Shown here one piece after another: positions 7,652 to 15,930 of a stretch of DNA of 64,000 nucleotides. Source of the stretch: Burkholderiales bacterium (lineage in GTDB: Bacteria; Pseudomonadota; Gammaproteobacteria; Burkholderiales; Burkholderiaceae_C); NCBI GenBank assembly GCA_028868995.1, contig JAGWTH010000002.1, positions 124,001 through 188,000 of the forward strand, read 5' to 3'. The notes under the pieces are model-generated. The model did no database searches. It was not told the origin of the DNA and saw only the letters and a program-made list of their open reading frames with translations. Made by a program: the position numbers and the translations under genes. Positions within the stretch are counted from its first letter, which is position 1. Every line of letters starts with the position of its first letter.

Positions 7652-8872
7652 TCAGACTCTTTCCAGGATCAGCGTGGCGGCCGTGTGGCGCGAGGCGAGG
7701 GCGCCGCCGATGCCGCTGGCGAGCGCCCAGGTGCAGCCGGGCACCTGCACGGCGGGATGGGCCTCGCCCCGCAGCTGGCGCACGGCCTCGATCACCTTGG
7801 TGATGCCGCCGCGGTTGGCCGGGTGGTTGCTGCACAGGCCGCCGCCGTCGGTGTTGAAGGGCAGCCGGCCGGTGCCCGAAATCAGGTTGCCGTCGGCGAC
7901 GAAGCGCCCGCCCTCGCCCTTGCGGCAGAAGCCCAGGTCCTCCAGCTGCATCAGCACGGTGATGGTGAAGCTGTCGTAGAGCGACACGTACTGGATGTCG
8001 GCCGGCGTGACGCCCGCCTCGGCGAAGGCGCGCGGGCCCGACCAGGCGGCGGCGGAGTACGTCAGGTCGATCTCGCCGCCCATGCCGTGCTTGGGCGCCT
8101 CGCCGGTGCCGCGCACCATGACCTGGGGACGTTTGAGTTCGCGCGCGATCTCGGGCCGCGCGACGATCAGCGCGCCGCCGCCGTCGCTCATCACGCAGCA
8201 GTCCAGGCGGTGCAGCGGGTCGCTCACCATCGGGGAATTCACCACCTCCTCCACCGTCACCACGTTGCGCAGCATCGCGTGCGGGTTGTGCTGCGCATGG
8301 TGCGAGGCGGCGACCTTGATCCAGGCGAGCTGCCCGGAAGTGGTGCCGAACTCGTGCATGTGGCGCTTCGCCACCAGCGCGTAGAGGTTCTGGGTGGCCG
8401 GGCCGTAGGGCAGCTCGAAGGCGAGTTCGGGAGCATCCGGGTCGGGGGCCTTCAGCGCCAGCGGGGCCCGGGCAGGCTTGCCGCCCGGGCCGGCCGCCGC
8501 GGCGGCGCGCGCCTGCGCCTCGGCCATGGCGGCGCGTGGCCGGCCTGCCAGCGTGATGAGGGCGATGTTGCAGCGGCCCGCGGCGATCGCCTCGGCCGCA
8601 TGCGCCACGTGCAGGATCGGCGCCGAGCCGCCGCACTCCGTGGAATCGACGTGGCGCAGCTTCAGGCCCAGGTATTCGGCCACCGTGGTGGTGCCGAGCC
8701 CCGGCGCGTCGCCGGCGCAGAAGTAGCCGTCGATGTCTTCCTTGGACAGGCCCGCATCCGCCAGCGCGCCGCGGGCGACGTCGGCGTGCAGGCGCACCAC
8801 CGAGCGGTCCTCCGCCAGCCGCGTCGGATGTTCGTAGGCGCCGACGATGCAGGCCTTTCCGTTCAGGGACAT
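7652..8872 (-). CDS. thiolase-fold protein (SCP2/Ltp2-like acyl-CoA thiolase or aldol lyase)
   Basis: A 406-residue thiolase-superfamily protein. A candidate nucleophile Cys is C80 in DSTECGGSAP. The C-terminal active-site region reads CSNHPANRGG and later VPGCTWALASGIGG, not the CxGGG loop of biosynthetic or beta-oxidation thiolases, so the second catalytic cysteine is not obvious. Such thiolases paired with DUF35 proteins include Ltp2, which performs retro-aldol cleavage of branched hydroxyacyl-CoAs rather than Claisen thiolysis. Gene order (acyl-CoA dehydrogenase pair, thiolase, DUF35) matches that logic. I therefore leave open whether this is a thiolase or an aldolase. Confidence 0.85.
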   Translation of the reverse strand: MSLNGKACIVGAYEHPTRLAEDRSVVRLHADVARGALADAGLSKEDIDGYFCAGDAPGLGTTTVAEYLGLKLRHVDSTECGGSAPILHVAHAAEAIAAGRCNIALITLAGRPRAAMAEAQARAAAAAGPGGKPARAPLALKAPDPDAPELAFELPYGPATQNLYALVAKRHMHEFGTTSGQLAWIKVAASHHAQHNPHAMLRNVVTVEEVVNSPMVSDPLHRLDCCVMSDGGGALIVARPEIARELKRPQVMVRGTGEAPKHGMGGEIDLTYSAAAWSGPRAFAEAGVTPADIQYVSLYDSFTITVLMQLEDLGFCRKGEGGRFVADGNLISGTGRLPFNTDGGGLCSNHPANRGGITKVIEAVRQLRGEAHPAVQVPGCTWALASGIGGALASRHTAATLILERV

Positions 8873-8882
8873 GCCACGGCCC

Positions 8883-9857
8883 TCACTGCTCGGGGGTGAA
8901 CCCGCTGGCCTTGATGATCGGGCCCCAGTAGGCGAGCTCCTTGCGCTCCTGGGCCTCCAGTTCCCCGCCGGAGCGGAAGTCCGGTGCGAAGGTGAGCTTC
9001 TGCAGCTGCTCGCGCACCTCGGGCAGGCCCATCACCGTCTTCAGCGCGTTCTGCATGCGCTCCAGCTGCGCCTTGGGCGTCTTCGCCGGCGCCCAGACAC
9101 CGGTCCAGGCGTCGCCGGTGTCGACGGCGATGCCCTGCTCCTTGAGCGTCGGCACGTCGGGCAACAGGGGCGAGCGCTGGCCGCCGAACACGCCCAGCAA
9201 CCGCACGCGGCCGGCCTTGGCCTGCTGCAGCACGTCGCCCGCGGTCATGATGCCGGCCGGCACCTGCCCGCCGACCAGGTCGGTGACCAGCGGGCCGTTG
9301 CCGCGGTAGGGAACCACCTGCATCTCCACGCCCACCGCCTTGCCGAACTGCACGCCGGAGAAGTGGGTCTGGCCGCCGGCGCCGGCCGTCCCGAACATGC
9401 TCTTGCCCGGGTTGGCCTTGAGCCACTGCACGTATTCGGCGGCCGTCTTCGCCGGCACCTGGGGACTGACCGCGAGGGCCAGCGGATACCAGGCGACGAT
9501 GCCCACGCCGGCGAAGTCCTTGAGCATGTCGAAGTGCAGGACGCTCACCGGATAGAGCAGGGTCTGGAAGACGGGCGTCGCGTTGGGCGCGACCATGTAG
9601 GTGGTGCCGTCGGGGGCACTGGCCTTGAGGGCCTGGGCCGCGATGCGGCCACCGGCCCCCGGCTTGTTGTCGACGATCACCGGCTGCCGCAGCAGCGTGC
9701 CCAGCTTGTCGGCCAGCACGCGCGCCAGGGTGTCGGTGGAGCCGCCCGGCGGGAAGCCCACCAGCAGCTTGATGGTGTCCGGCTGGGCCTGGGCGGCGAG
9801 CGAGGCGCCGAGCGCGAGGGCGGCCAGCGCGGCGCGGAACAGGGAGGGAATGCGCAT
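8883..9857 (-). CDS. Bug-family tripartite tricarboxylate transporter receptor
   Basis: A full-length 324-residue periplasmic solute receptor. It has a signal peptide (MRIPSLFRAALAALALGASLAAQAQ), the family's KLLVGFPPGGSTDTLAR opening, VIVDNKPGAGGRIAA, and the C-terminal YWGPIIKASGFTPEQ typical of Bug proteins. It lies between the thiolase and the acyl-CoA dehydrogenase genes on the same strand. Its placement inside the operon suggests that it binds the pathway's own substrate or a related carboxylate. Its PPGGSTDTLA / PPGGATDAIA openings resemble the receptor at 18249 more than that at 57401. No cognate membrane components are visible. Confidence 0.95.
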   Translation of the reverse strand: MRIPSLFRAALAALALGASLAAQAQPDTIKLLVGFPPGGSTDTLARVLADKLGTLLRQPVIVDNKPGAGGRIAAQALKASAPDGTTYMVAPNATPVFQTLLYPVSVLHFDMLKDFAGVGIVAWYPLALAVSPQVPAKTAAEYVQWLKANPGKSMFGTAGAGGQTHFSGVQFGKAVGVEMQVVPYRGNGPLVTDLVGGQVPAGIMTAGDVLQQAKAGRVRLLGVFGGQRSPLLPDVPTLKEQGIAVDTGDAWTGVWAPAKTPKAQLERMQNALKTVMGLPEVREQLQKLTFAPDFRSGGELEAQERKELAYWGPIIKASGFTPEQ

Positions 9858-9890
9858 GGTTTGTCTCCTTCTGGGTTTGTCGGTGGGGAT

Positions 9891-11018
9891 TCAGGCGGCC
9901 GGATGCAGTTGCCGCAGGTGCCAGTCGGCGTCGCCGAACAGCTGGCCGATCACGATCAGGCGCTTGGCATAGTGGCCGACGCGGCATTCGTCGGTCATGC
10001 CCATCGCGCCATGCATCTGGATGGCGTCCAGGCCGGCCCGCCGGCCAAGCTGCCCGGCCAGCGCCTTCGCGGCCGAGACGATGCGGCGCCGCCGCGCGGC
10101 GTCTGCCTCGGCCACCGCCATCGCGGCGGCGCAGGCCATGGACTTCAGCTGCTCCAGCGCGATGGCCAGATCGGCGACGCGGTGCTGCAGGACCTGGAAT
10201 TTCGCGAGCGGTGCGCCGAACTGCTTGCGCGTGCGCAGGTGCTCCGCCGTCAGTGCGAGCAGGGCCTCCACCGCACCGGCGGCTTCGGCGCACAGCGCGG
10301 CGACGCCGGCATCGAGCGCGGCCTCGATCGCGTCCGCCGCCTCGCCCGCCCGGCCCAGCAGGCGCGACTCGGGAAGGGACACCTCGTCGACATCGACGTG
10401 TGCCGCGCGCCGGCCGTCCAGCGTGTCGAAGCCTCGCACGCGGACGCCCGGCATGCAGGCGTCGACAGCGAACACGCTGAGGCCTGCGCGCGCGTCCCCG
10501 GCGCCGGAGGTGCGCGCGACGACCAGGAGCAGGGCGGCCCGGTCGCCGCCGAGGACCAGCGTCTTGCGCCCGTGCAGCACGTAGCCCCCCGGCGCGCGGC
10601 GGGCCTGCAGCGTGACCCGGGTCCATTCGTGGCGCTGGCCTTCTTCCGCCAGGGCGAGAGCTGCCTGCATCTCTCCGCTGGCCAGGGCCGGCAGCCATTG
10701 CAGCCGCTGCTGCGGCGACCCCAGGGCCGCGAGCAGCTGGCCCGCGATGACGGTGGAGGGGACGAAGGCGCCGCCGCCCAGCGTGCGACCCAGTTCCTGC
10801 GCCACCAGCATCACTTCCTCCGGGCCCTGCGCGCTGCCGCCGTATTCGGCGGCGAAGGGCAGCCCCAGCAGGCCGAGCTCCGCCATCGCCCGCCAGCGCC
10901 CGCGCTCCTGCTCCGGTGTCTCCGGATCGCCGCGGTGCTGCGGCGGGTACTCGCCTTCGCAGAAGCGCTGCGCCGCTTCGCGCAGCGCGAGGTGATCGTC
11001 GTTCAATGCGAAATCCAT
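9891..11018 (-). CDS. acyl-CoA dehydrogenase, small-subunit type
   Basis: A 375-residue flavin-dependent acyl-CoA dehydrogenase. N-terminal helices (MDFALNDDHLALREAAQRFCEGEY), a middle beta domain and the C-terminal IQMHGAMGMTDECRVGHYAKRL helix are all recognisable. It is shorter and more divergent than the neighbour at 11036, and the two are 17 bases apart. Such unequal pairs form heterotetramers acting on bulky or branched acyl-CoAs, for example PimC/PimD and the actinobacterial ChsE1/ChsE2 enzymes. I infer the same here. The start was taken at 11018 because upstream sequence belongs to the neighbouring gene in another frame. Confidence 0.9.
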   Translation of the reverse strand: MDFALNDDHLALREAAQRFCEGEYPPQHRGDPETPEQERGRWRAMAELGLLGLPFAAEYGGSAQGPEEVMLVAQELGRTLGGGAFVPSTVIAGQLLAALGSPQQRLQWLPALASGEMQAALALAEEGQRHEWTRVTLQARRAPGGYVLHGRKTLVLGGDRAALLLVVARTSGAGDARAGLSVFAVDACMPGVRVRGFDTLDGRRAAHVDVDEVSLPESRLLGRAGEAADAIEAALDAGVAALCAEAAGAVEALLALTAEHLRTRKQFGAPLAKFQVLQHRVADLAIALEQLKSMACAAAMAVAEADAARRRRIVSAAKALAGQLGRRAGLDAIQMHGAMGMTDECRVGHYAKRLIVIGQLFGDADWHLRQLHPAA

Positions 11019-11035
11019 GCGATCCTCCCGCGCGC

Positions 11036-12229
11036 TCACCAGGCTTCCAGGGCGGCGCGCGCGATCAGGTTGCGCTGCACCTCGTTGGTCCCGCCGTAGA
11101 TGCTCACCTTGCGGGCATCCAGGCAGTTGGCGGCGACGGCCGCCAGGTTTTCGTCCACGGCCGCCTGGTCCAGGTGTTCCAGGAACTGGGCATCGGCACT
11201 GAAGGGCACCGCATCCGGTCCGGCGATGTCCACCAGCGTCTCGTAGATCGCCTGGCGCAGCTCGGTGCCGCGCACCTTGAGCATGGAGGCCTCCACCGCC
11301 GGCGTGCGGCTGCGCTGGCCGGGCGCCAGCAGGCGCAGGGCGGTGAACTCCAGCGCCATCAGTTCGGCCTCGAACTGCGCCAGCCGCGCCCGCAGCAGCG
11401 GGTCGTCGGCCAGGTCCAGCTGCGCCGCCAGCCGGCGGGCGCGGGCGAGCTGCTGCTTGCACGAGCCGATGCCGGCGATGCCGGTGCGCTCGTGGCCCAG
11501 GAGGAACTTGCCGCAGGTCCAGCCCTTGTGCAGTTCGCCGACCAGGTTCTCCACCGGCACGCGCACGTTGTCCAGGTAGCACTCGTTCAGGTCGGTGCCG
11601 CCTTCGAGCATGCGGATCGGCCGCACCGTCACGCCCGGCGTGGTCATGTCGATCAGCAGGAAGGAGATGCCTTCCTGCGGCTTGGCCGCGGCCGGGTCGG
11701 TGCGCACCAGGGCGAACATCATCGAGCACCAGTGCGCGTAGGAGGTCCAGACCTTGTGGCCGTTGACCACGAAGTGCCGGCCGTCGGGCTCCAGCGCCGC
11801 GGTGGTCCGCACGGCCGCGAGGTCGGAGCCGGCGCCCGGCTCGGAGAAGCCCTGGGCCCACCAGGTGTTGCTCTGGCGGATGTCGGGCAGGTACTTCGCC
11901 TTCTGTTCAGGCGTGCCGAAGGCGATCAGCACCGGCCCCAGCATCTGGATGCCGCTGGCGATGATGCGCGGCGCGCCGGCCAGCTGCGTCTCCTCGTCGA
12001 ACAGGTAGCGCTGCACGTGGGTCCAGCCCGGCCCGCCGTGCTCCACCGGCCAGCCCGGCGTGAGCCAGCCGCGGGCTTCGAGGATGCGGAACCAGGTGAC
12101 GTAGTCCGCGTGCTCCAGGCGCAGTCCCAGTTCGACCTTGCGGCGGATGTCCGCCGGCAACTGCTCGCGCACGAAGGCGCGCACTTCCTGGCGGAAGGCC
12201 TCTTCGGCCACGGTGAATCGCAGGCGCAT
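11036..12229 (-). CDS. acyl-CoA dehydrogenase, large-subunit type
   Basis: A 397-residue acyl-CoA dehydrogenase. Flavin- and substrate-contact segments include WWAQGFSEPGAGSDLAAVRT and NGHKVWTSYAHW, and the C-terminus ends in the family motif SIYGGTNEVQRNLIA. The most likely start is the ATG at 12229 (MRLRFTVAEEAF), which leaves four bases after the upstream synthetase stop; the ORF-track start lies inside that gene. Together with the small-type dehydrogenase it should introduce an alpha-beta double bond into the activated substrate, which the hydratases of this island could then hydrate. Electron transfer would go through ETF, which is not encoded here. Confidence 0.93.
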   Translation of the reverse strand: MRLRFTVAEEAFRQEVRAFVREQLPADIRRKVELGLRLEHADYVTWFRILEARGWLTPGWPVEHGGPGWTHVQRYLFDEETQLAGAPRIIASGIQMLGPVLIAFGTPEQKAKYLPDIRQSNTWWAQGFSEPGAGSDLAAVRTTAALEPDGRHFVVNGHKVWTSYAHWCSMMFALVRTDPAAAKPQEGISFLLIDMTTPGVTVRPIRMLEGGTDLNECYLDNVRVPVENLVGELHKGWTCGKFLLGHERTGIAGIGSCKQQLARARRLAAQLDLADDPLLRARLAQFEAELMALEFTALRLLAPGQRSRTPAVEASMLKVRGTELRQAIYETLVDIAGPDAVPFSADAQFLEHLDQAAVDENLAAVAANCLDARKVSIYGGTNEVQRNLIARAALEAW

Positions 12230-12233
12230 CGCT

Positions 12234-14384
12234 TCAGGCCTCCGTGGCGACGACCAGCGCATCGAGCGCCAGCACCGGCTGCGGCGAGCCGGCGGGATAG
12301 GCGACGAGCGGGTTGATGTCGATCTCGGCGATGCGCGGGTTGGCGCGCATCTGCGCCCCGACCAGCGCCACCGCGCGCGCGACGGCGGCGAAGTCCACTC
12401 CGGCCTCGCCGCGCGTGCCGCGCAGCACGGCGGCCGCCTTCAGCCGCTCCAGTTCGCGCACGATGTCCTCCTCGGCCAGGTCGGGCGCGAGCAGGCGCAC
12501 GTCCTTCAGCGCCTCGATCCAGATGCCGCCCAGGCCCACCAGCACCACCGGGCCCCAGTCGGCATCGCGCTTCGCCCCGACCACCAGCTCCAGGCCGCGC
12601 GGGCCCATGGCCTCGACCAGCGCGCCGTCGAGAGTCAATCCCGGCCGGTGCCTGCGGATGCTGGCGTGCAGGCGATCCCAGCCCGCGCGCAGCGCGGGCT
12701 CGTCGGCCAGGCCCACCAGCACGCCGCCCACGTCGCTCTTGTGCGGCAGCTCGCTGGCCTGGGCCTTCAGCACCACGGGGTAGCCGATCGTGCCGGCGAT
12801 GCGCACGGCCTCGTCCACGGAGGTGGCGAGTTCACCCCGGGGCACCGGCAGGCCGGCCTGCGCCAGCCAGCGCTTGCCCTGGTATTCGGCGAAGATGCCG
12901 TTGGCCGGGACCGCGCCCGGCAGCGCCAGCGCGGGCCGCAGCGGGGTGACCGCACGGGCGGCGCGCTGCAGGGCCTCGCCGTAGGCCGCAACCTGGCGCA
13001 GGGCGCGCAGAGCACGTTCGGCCGAGCGGAATAGCGGCACGCCGCTGGCGCGGATGGCTTCCAGGAAGAAGGGCTCGACGGGGCTGTCGTCGCCGGTGAG
13101 CACCAGCACCGCGGGCTTGGCGGCGCGCGCCAGGGCCGGCACGATGTGGTCGGCCTTGTCCCGCTGCGCCACCGACGGACCGACCGGGATGGCGAGCACC
13201 ACGTTGCCGATGTGCGTGTCGCCCTGCAGCGTGAGCAGCAGCTCGCCCACCAGGCCCGGCTGGCGCACGCCGATGGTCGTGTAGTCGAGCGGGTTCTCGG
13301 CGACGGCATAAGCCGGCAGCATCGCGCGCAGCTGCTGCACCGTCCCCTCGGCTAGCGCGGGCAGGGGCAGGCCCAGGTCCTCGGCGAAGTCCAGCGCGAT
13401 GTTCTTCATCGCGCCCGAGCCGGTCATGAAGGCGGTGCCGCCGGCCGGGGGCTGCGGGTGGCGCTGCAGGATGGCGGTGACGTCCAGCAGTTCGTCCAGC
13501 GAATCCACCACCACCACCGCCTCGCGGCGCAGCACCGCGCAGGCCGTGGCGTGGTCGCCGGCCAGCGCCCCGGTATGCGATTGCGCGGCCTCGCGGGCCC
13601 GGGCGCTGCGCCCGGGCATCAGCAGCACGATGGGCTTGCCGGCCGCGCGGGCCCGGGCCGCCAGGGCCCGAAAGCGCTGCGGCGCGCGCAGCTGCTCGGC
13701 ATACACGGTGACGACGCGGGTGGCCGCGTCGTCGACGAAGTGCGCGAGCACGTCCTCGACGCAGACCGAGACCTCGTTGCCGGTGGAGAACACCGTGCGC
13801 ACCGGCACCCCGCGCGCGAGCAGCGCATCGCGCAGGTTGGCGGCCATGAAGCCGCTCTGGGCGACGATGCCCACGCCGGGCCGCGTCTCGCGCTCGCGTG
13901 CGGCGAGCGGCTCGAAGGTCACCGGCACGCCGTCGGCGAGGTTGGTGAACCCCATGCAGTTGGGACCGACGATCAGGATGCCGGCGGCGCGGGCCGCATC
14001 CGCCAGGGCCTGCTGGCGCGCCTGGCCTTCCGGCCCGGCCTCGGCATAGCCGGAGGCGAACAGCACGGCAGCATGGCAGCGGCGTCCGGCGAGCTGCCGC
14101 ACCGCATCCGGCACGCCGGACTCGGGGATGGCCAGCACGGCGAGGTCGATGTCCTCCGGCAGTTGGTCGATCGTCCTGACGCAGGAGCGGCCGTTGATTT
14201 CGTCGCTGCTGCGGCTGACCAGGTGCAGTGCGCCGGCGAAGCCGAAGCGCTCCAGGTTGGCCTGGACGAAGCCGCCGAAGGAGCGGGGATCGGCGGAGGC
14301 GCCGACGATGGCGATGGAGCGGGGGCGCAGCACGCGGTGCAGCGGCGGGCCCGCAGGATCGGCGGGAAGGGAGGGGACCGTCAT
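12234..14384 (-). CDS. ADP-forming (NDP-forming) acyl-CoA synthetase, single-chain
   Basis: A 716-residue fused acyl-CoA synthetase of the acetate/pimeloyl/feruloyl type. An N-terminal CoA-binding Rossmann domain (SIAIVGASADPRSFGG), a succinyl-CoA-ligase-like middle domain and a C-terminal ATP-grasp domain (YPVVLKAQASELPHKSDVGG) follow in order. The phosphohistidine is H270 in AAQSHTGALAGDHA. The reaction is acid + CoA + ATP giving acyl-CoA + ADP + Pi. It is the first gene of the leftward arm, so it probably activates the incoming substrate or a side-chain fragment. The acid is not identifiable from sequence. Confidence 0.92.
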   Translation of the reverse strand: MTVPSLPADPAGPPLHRVLRPRSIAIVGASADPRSFGGFVQANLERFGFAGALHLVSRSSDEINGRSCVRTIDQLPEDIDLAVLAIPESGVPDAVRQLAGRRCHAAVLFASGYAEAGPEGQARQQALADAARAAGILIVGPNCMGFTNLADGVPVTFEPLAARERETRPGVGIVAQSGFMAANLRDALLARGVPVRTVFSTGNEVSVCVEDVLAHFVDDAATRVVTVYAEQLRAPQRFRALAARARAAGKPIVLLMPGRSARAREAAQSHTGALAGDHATACAVLRREAVVVVDSLDELLDVTAILQRHPQPPAGGTAFMTGSGAMKNIALDFAEDLGLPLPALAEGTVQQLRAMLPAYAVAENPLDYTTIGVRQPGLVGELLLTLQGDTHIGNVVLAIPVGPSVAQRDKADHIVPALARAAKPAVLVLTGDDSPVEPFFLEAIRASGVPLFRSAERALRALRQVAAYGEALQRAARAVTPLRPALALPGAVPANGIFAEYQGKRWLAQAGLPVPRGELATSVDEAVRIAGTIGYPVVLKAQASELPHKSDVGGVLVGLADEPALRAGWDRLHASIRRHRPGLTLDGALVEAMGPRGLELVVGAKRDADWGPVVLVGLGGIWIEALKDVRLLAPDLAEEDIVRELERLKAAAVLRGTRGEAGVDFAAVARAVALVGAQMRANPRIAEIDINPLVAYPAGSPQPVLALDALVVATEA

Positions 14385-14723
14385 GGAGACCAGAAGCCTT
14401 TCGGGCGGCCTGTGGGGCCGCGTCGGTCTGGATTTTGTGGCATGCCACAGATGAATGTAAATACACCAGAGATGAAATTTTGGTGTTTATTCGGGTTTGT
14501 ACCTAGACGAGGACAGGCGTGTCCGGGATCCGCGTGGCTGGTTCGCAGGCTGCGTGTCCCCGTGCTTCTACAGAGGAGAGTTCGATCTCCCTCGGGCCCG
14601 GCAGGAGGTCCTGGCGAACATGCGGGTAGGATGGTGCACGTCCGTCCGGAGGGACTGGAAAGGCATTCTTGAAGAAAGTTCTTGCATGCCAGAAGACTTG
14701 CTTGGTATATTTGGAGCCATCAC
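14385..14723. promoter_or_regulatory. Divergent promoter region of the catabolic island with GntR operator candidates
   Basis: This 339-base stretch has no convincing gene; small ORFs in the track are short and not conserved-looking. It contains two AT-rich patches. The left patch holds the perfect 14-bp palindrome TGTGGCATGCCACA (14436-14449) and an ACACCA/TGGTGT inverted repeat (14463-14486). The right patch holds TTGCATGCCA (14682-14691), a 9-of-10 match to the palindrome core TGGCATGCCA (14438-14447). A weak -35/-10 pair TTGCAT and TATATT, 18 bases apart, precedes the regulator gene. I infer that each divergent arm has one copy of the GntR operator. Confidence 0.55.
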
Positions 14724-15470
14724 ATGGAACACATCGACTCGCTCGACCACGCCCTCGACACGGAGCCGGCTGCGTCCGGGGAGGAGGCGCGCCCGCGCGG
14801 TGGCCGCGCCGCCGAGATCCGCGAGGCGCTGCAGGAAGAGATCGAGACGGGCAAGCTGCCGCCCGGCAGCCCGCTGGACGAGCGCGCCCTGGCGGCACGC
14901 TTCCAGGTCTCGCGCACGCCGGTGCGCGAGGCGCTGCAGCAGCTGGCCGCGCACAAGCTGGTGACCATCGCGCCGCGCCAGGGCATCACGGTCGCGCGGC
15001 TGTCCATCAGCCGGGTGCGCGCGATCATGGAAGGCATCGGCGAGCTGGAGGCCACCTGCGCCCGGCTGGCCGCCCGCCGCGTCGACGACGCCCTGCGCCG
15101 CAAGCTCGAAGCGGCGCTGCAGCAGTGCCAGGACGCCGCCGTGGAGGGCGGGACCGAGGAATACGGCGCCGCGAACGTCGCCTTCCACGAGGTGATCTAC
15201 GTCGGCAGCCGCAATCCCTACCTCGCGGACCTGATCCGCGACGCGCGCCGGCAGATCCTGCGCTACCGCCTGCGCGACTTCGTGACCAAGGCGCAGATCA
15301 ACCAGTCGCTGCAGGACCACCGCAGGATCGCCCGCGCCATCGAGGACGGCGACGAGGTGGCCGCGGGCCAGCAGATGCTGCTGCACGTGCCTTCCGGTTC
15401 GACCGGCTTTTCCGAATTCCTCGCGCGCATTCCCATGCACCTGTTCGAGGCCGAGCCGGGCGACGCCTGA
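14724..15470 (+). CDS. GntR-family (FCD subgroup) transcriptional regulator
   Basis: A 248-residue regulator with an N-terminal winged helix (ERALAARFQVSRTPVREALQQL) and a C-terminal all-helical FCD effector domain, which in this family binds carboxylates at a metal site; candidate ligands are the histidine in NVAFHEVIY and that in QDHRRIARAI. I chose the ATG at 14724 because GGAG sits eight bases before it, whereas the ORF-track start at 14682 lacks such a site. It opens the rightward arm and faces the leftward arm, the usual position of a local repressor relieved by pathway substrate. Confidence 0.93.
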   Translation: MEHIDSLDHALDTEPAASGEEARPRGGRAAEIREALQEEIETGKLPPGSPLDERALAARFQVSRTPVREALQQLAAHKLVTIAPRQGITVARLSISRVRAIMEGIGELEATCARLAARRVDDALRRKLEAALQQCQDAAVEGGTEEYGAANVAFHEVIYVGSRNPYLADLIRDARRQILRYRLRDFVTKAQINQSLQDHRRIARAIEDGDEVAAGQQMLLHVPSGSTGFSEFLARIPMHLFEAEPGDA

Positions 15471-15499
15471 GCCGCCTCCTCCCCGAAAGCCCCACCCGC

Positions 15500-15886
15500 A
15501 TGACCCGTCCGCCCCGCTCGATCGACGTCCCCGGCGCCTCGCACAAGGCGCCCATCCCGGCGGCGGCCCGGGTCGGCAACCTGATCTGCACCTCGGCGAT
15601 CTCGGGCAAGGACCCGGCCAGCGGCGAGCTGCCGGCCGATGCAGGCACGCAGGCGCGCAACACCTTCGCCAACCTGCACGCCGTGCTGCAGGCTGGCGGC
15701 GCCTCGCTGGAAGACGTGGTGAAGCTGGCCGTCACGATCAAGGACAACGCGGTGCGCGAGGCGGTCAATTCCGAATGGCACGCCTGCTTCCCCGACCCGC
15801 ACGACCGGCCGGCGCGGCACATCGTCGTGCAGGACCTGCAGCACGGCATGTGGCTGCAGGTCGAGGCGATGGCGGTGCTGCGCTAG
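15500..15886 (+). CDS. RidA family protein
   Basis: A 128-residue RidA/YjgF-type trimeric protein. The conserved arginine occurs in RPARHIVVQDLQ, and GNLICTSAISGKDPASGEL is the usual N-terminal strand pair. Canonical RidA hydrolyses reactive enamine/imine intermediates. Relatives in aromatic clusters act as 2-aminomuconate deaminases or as ring-cleavage-product deaminases. No aminotransferase or amine-forming gene is evident next to it, so its role here is unclear: it could remove an amino group from a ring-cleavage product or just detoxify imines. It follows the regulator by 29 bases and is in the same transcription unit as the LigJ-like gene. Confidence 0.88.
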   Translation: MTRPPRSIDVPGASHKAPIPAAARVGNLICTSAISGKDPASGELPADAGTQARNTFANLHAVLQAGGASLEDVVKLAVTIKDNAVREAVNSEWHACFPDPHDRPARHIVVQDLQHGMWLQVEAMAVLR

Positions 15887-15930
15887 CCCCGCCTCCCCGG
15901 CTCCCCGATCCACCCGAAGAGACAAGGTCC

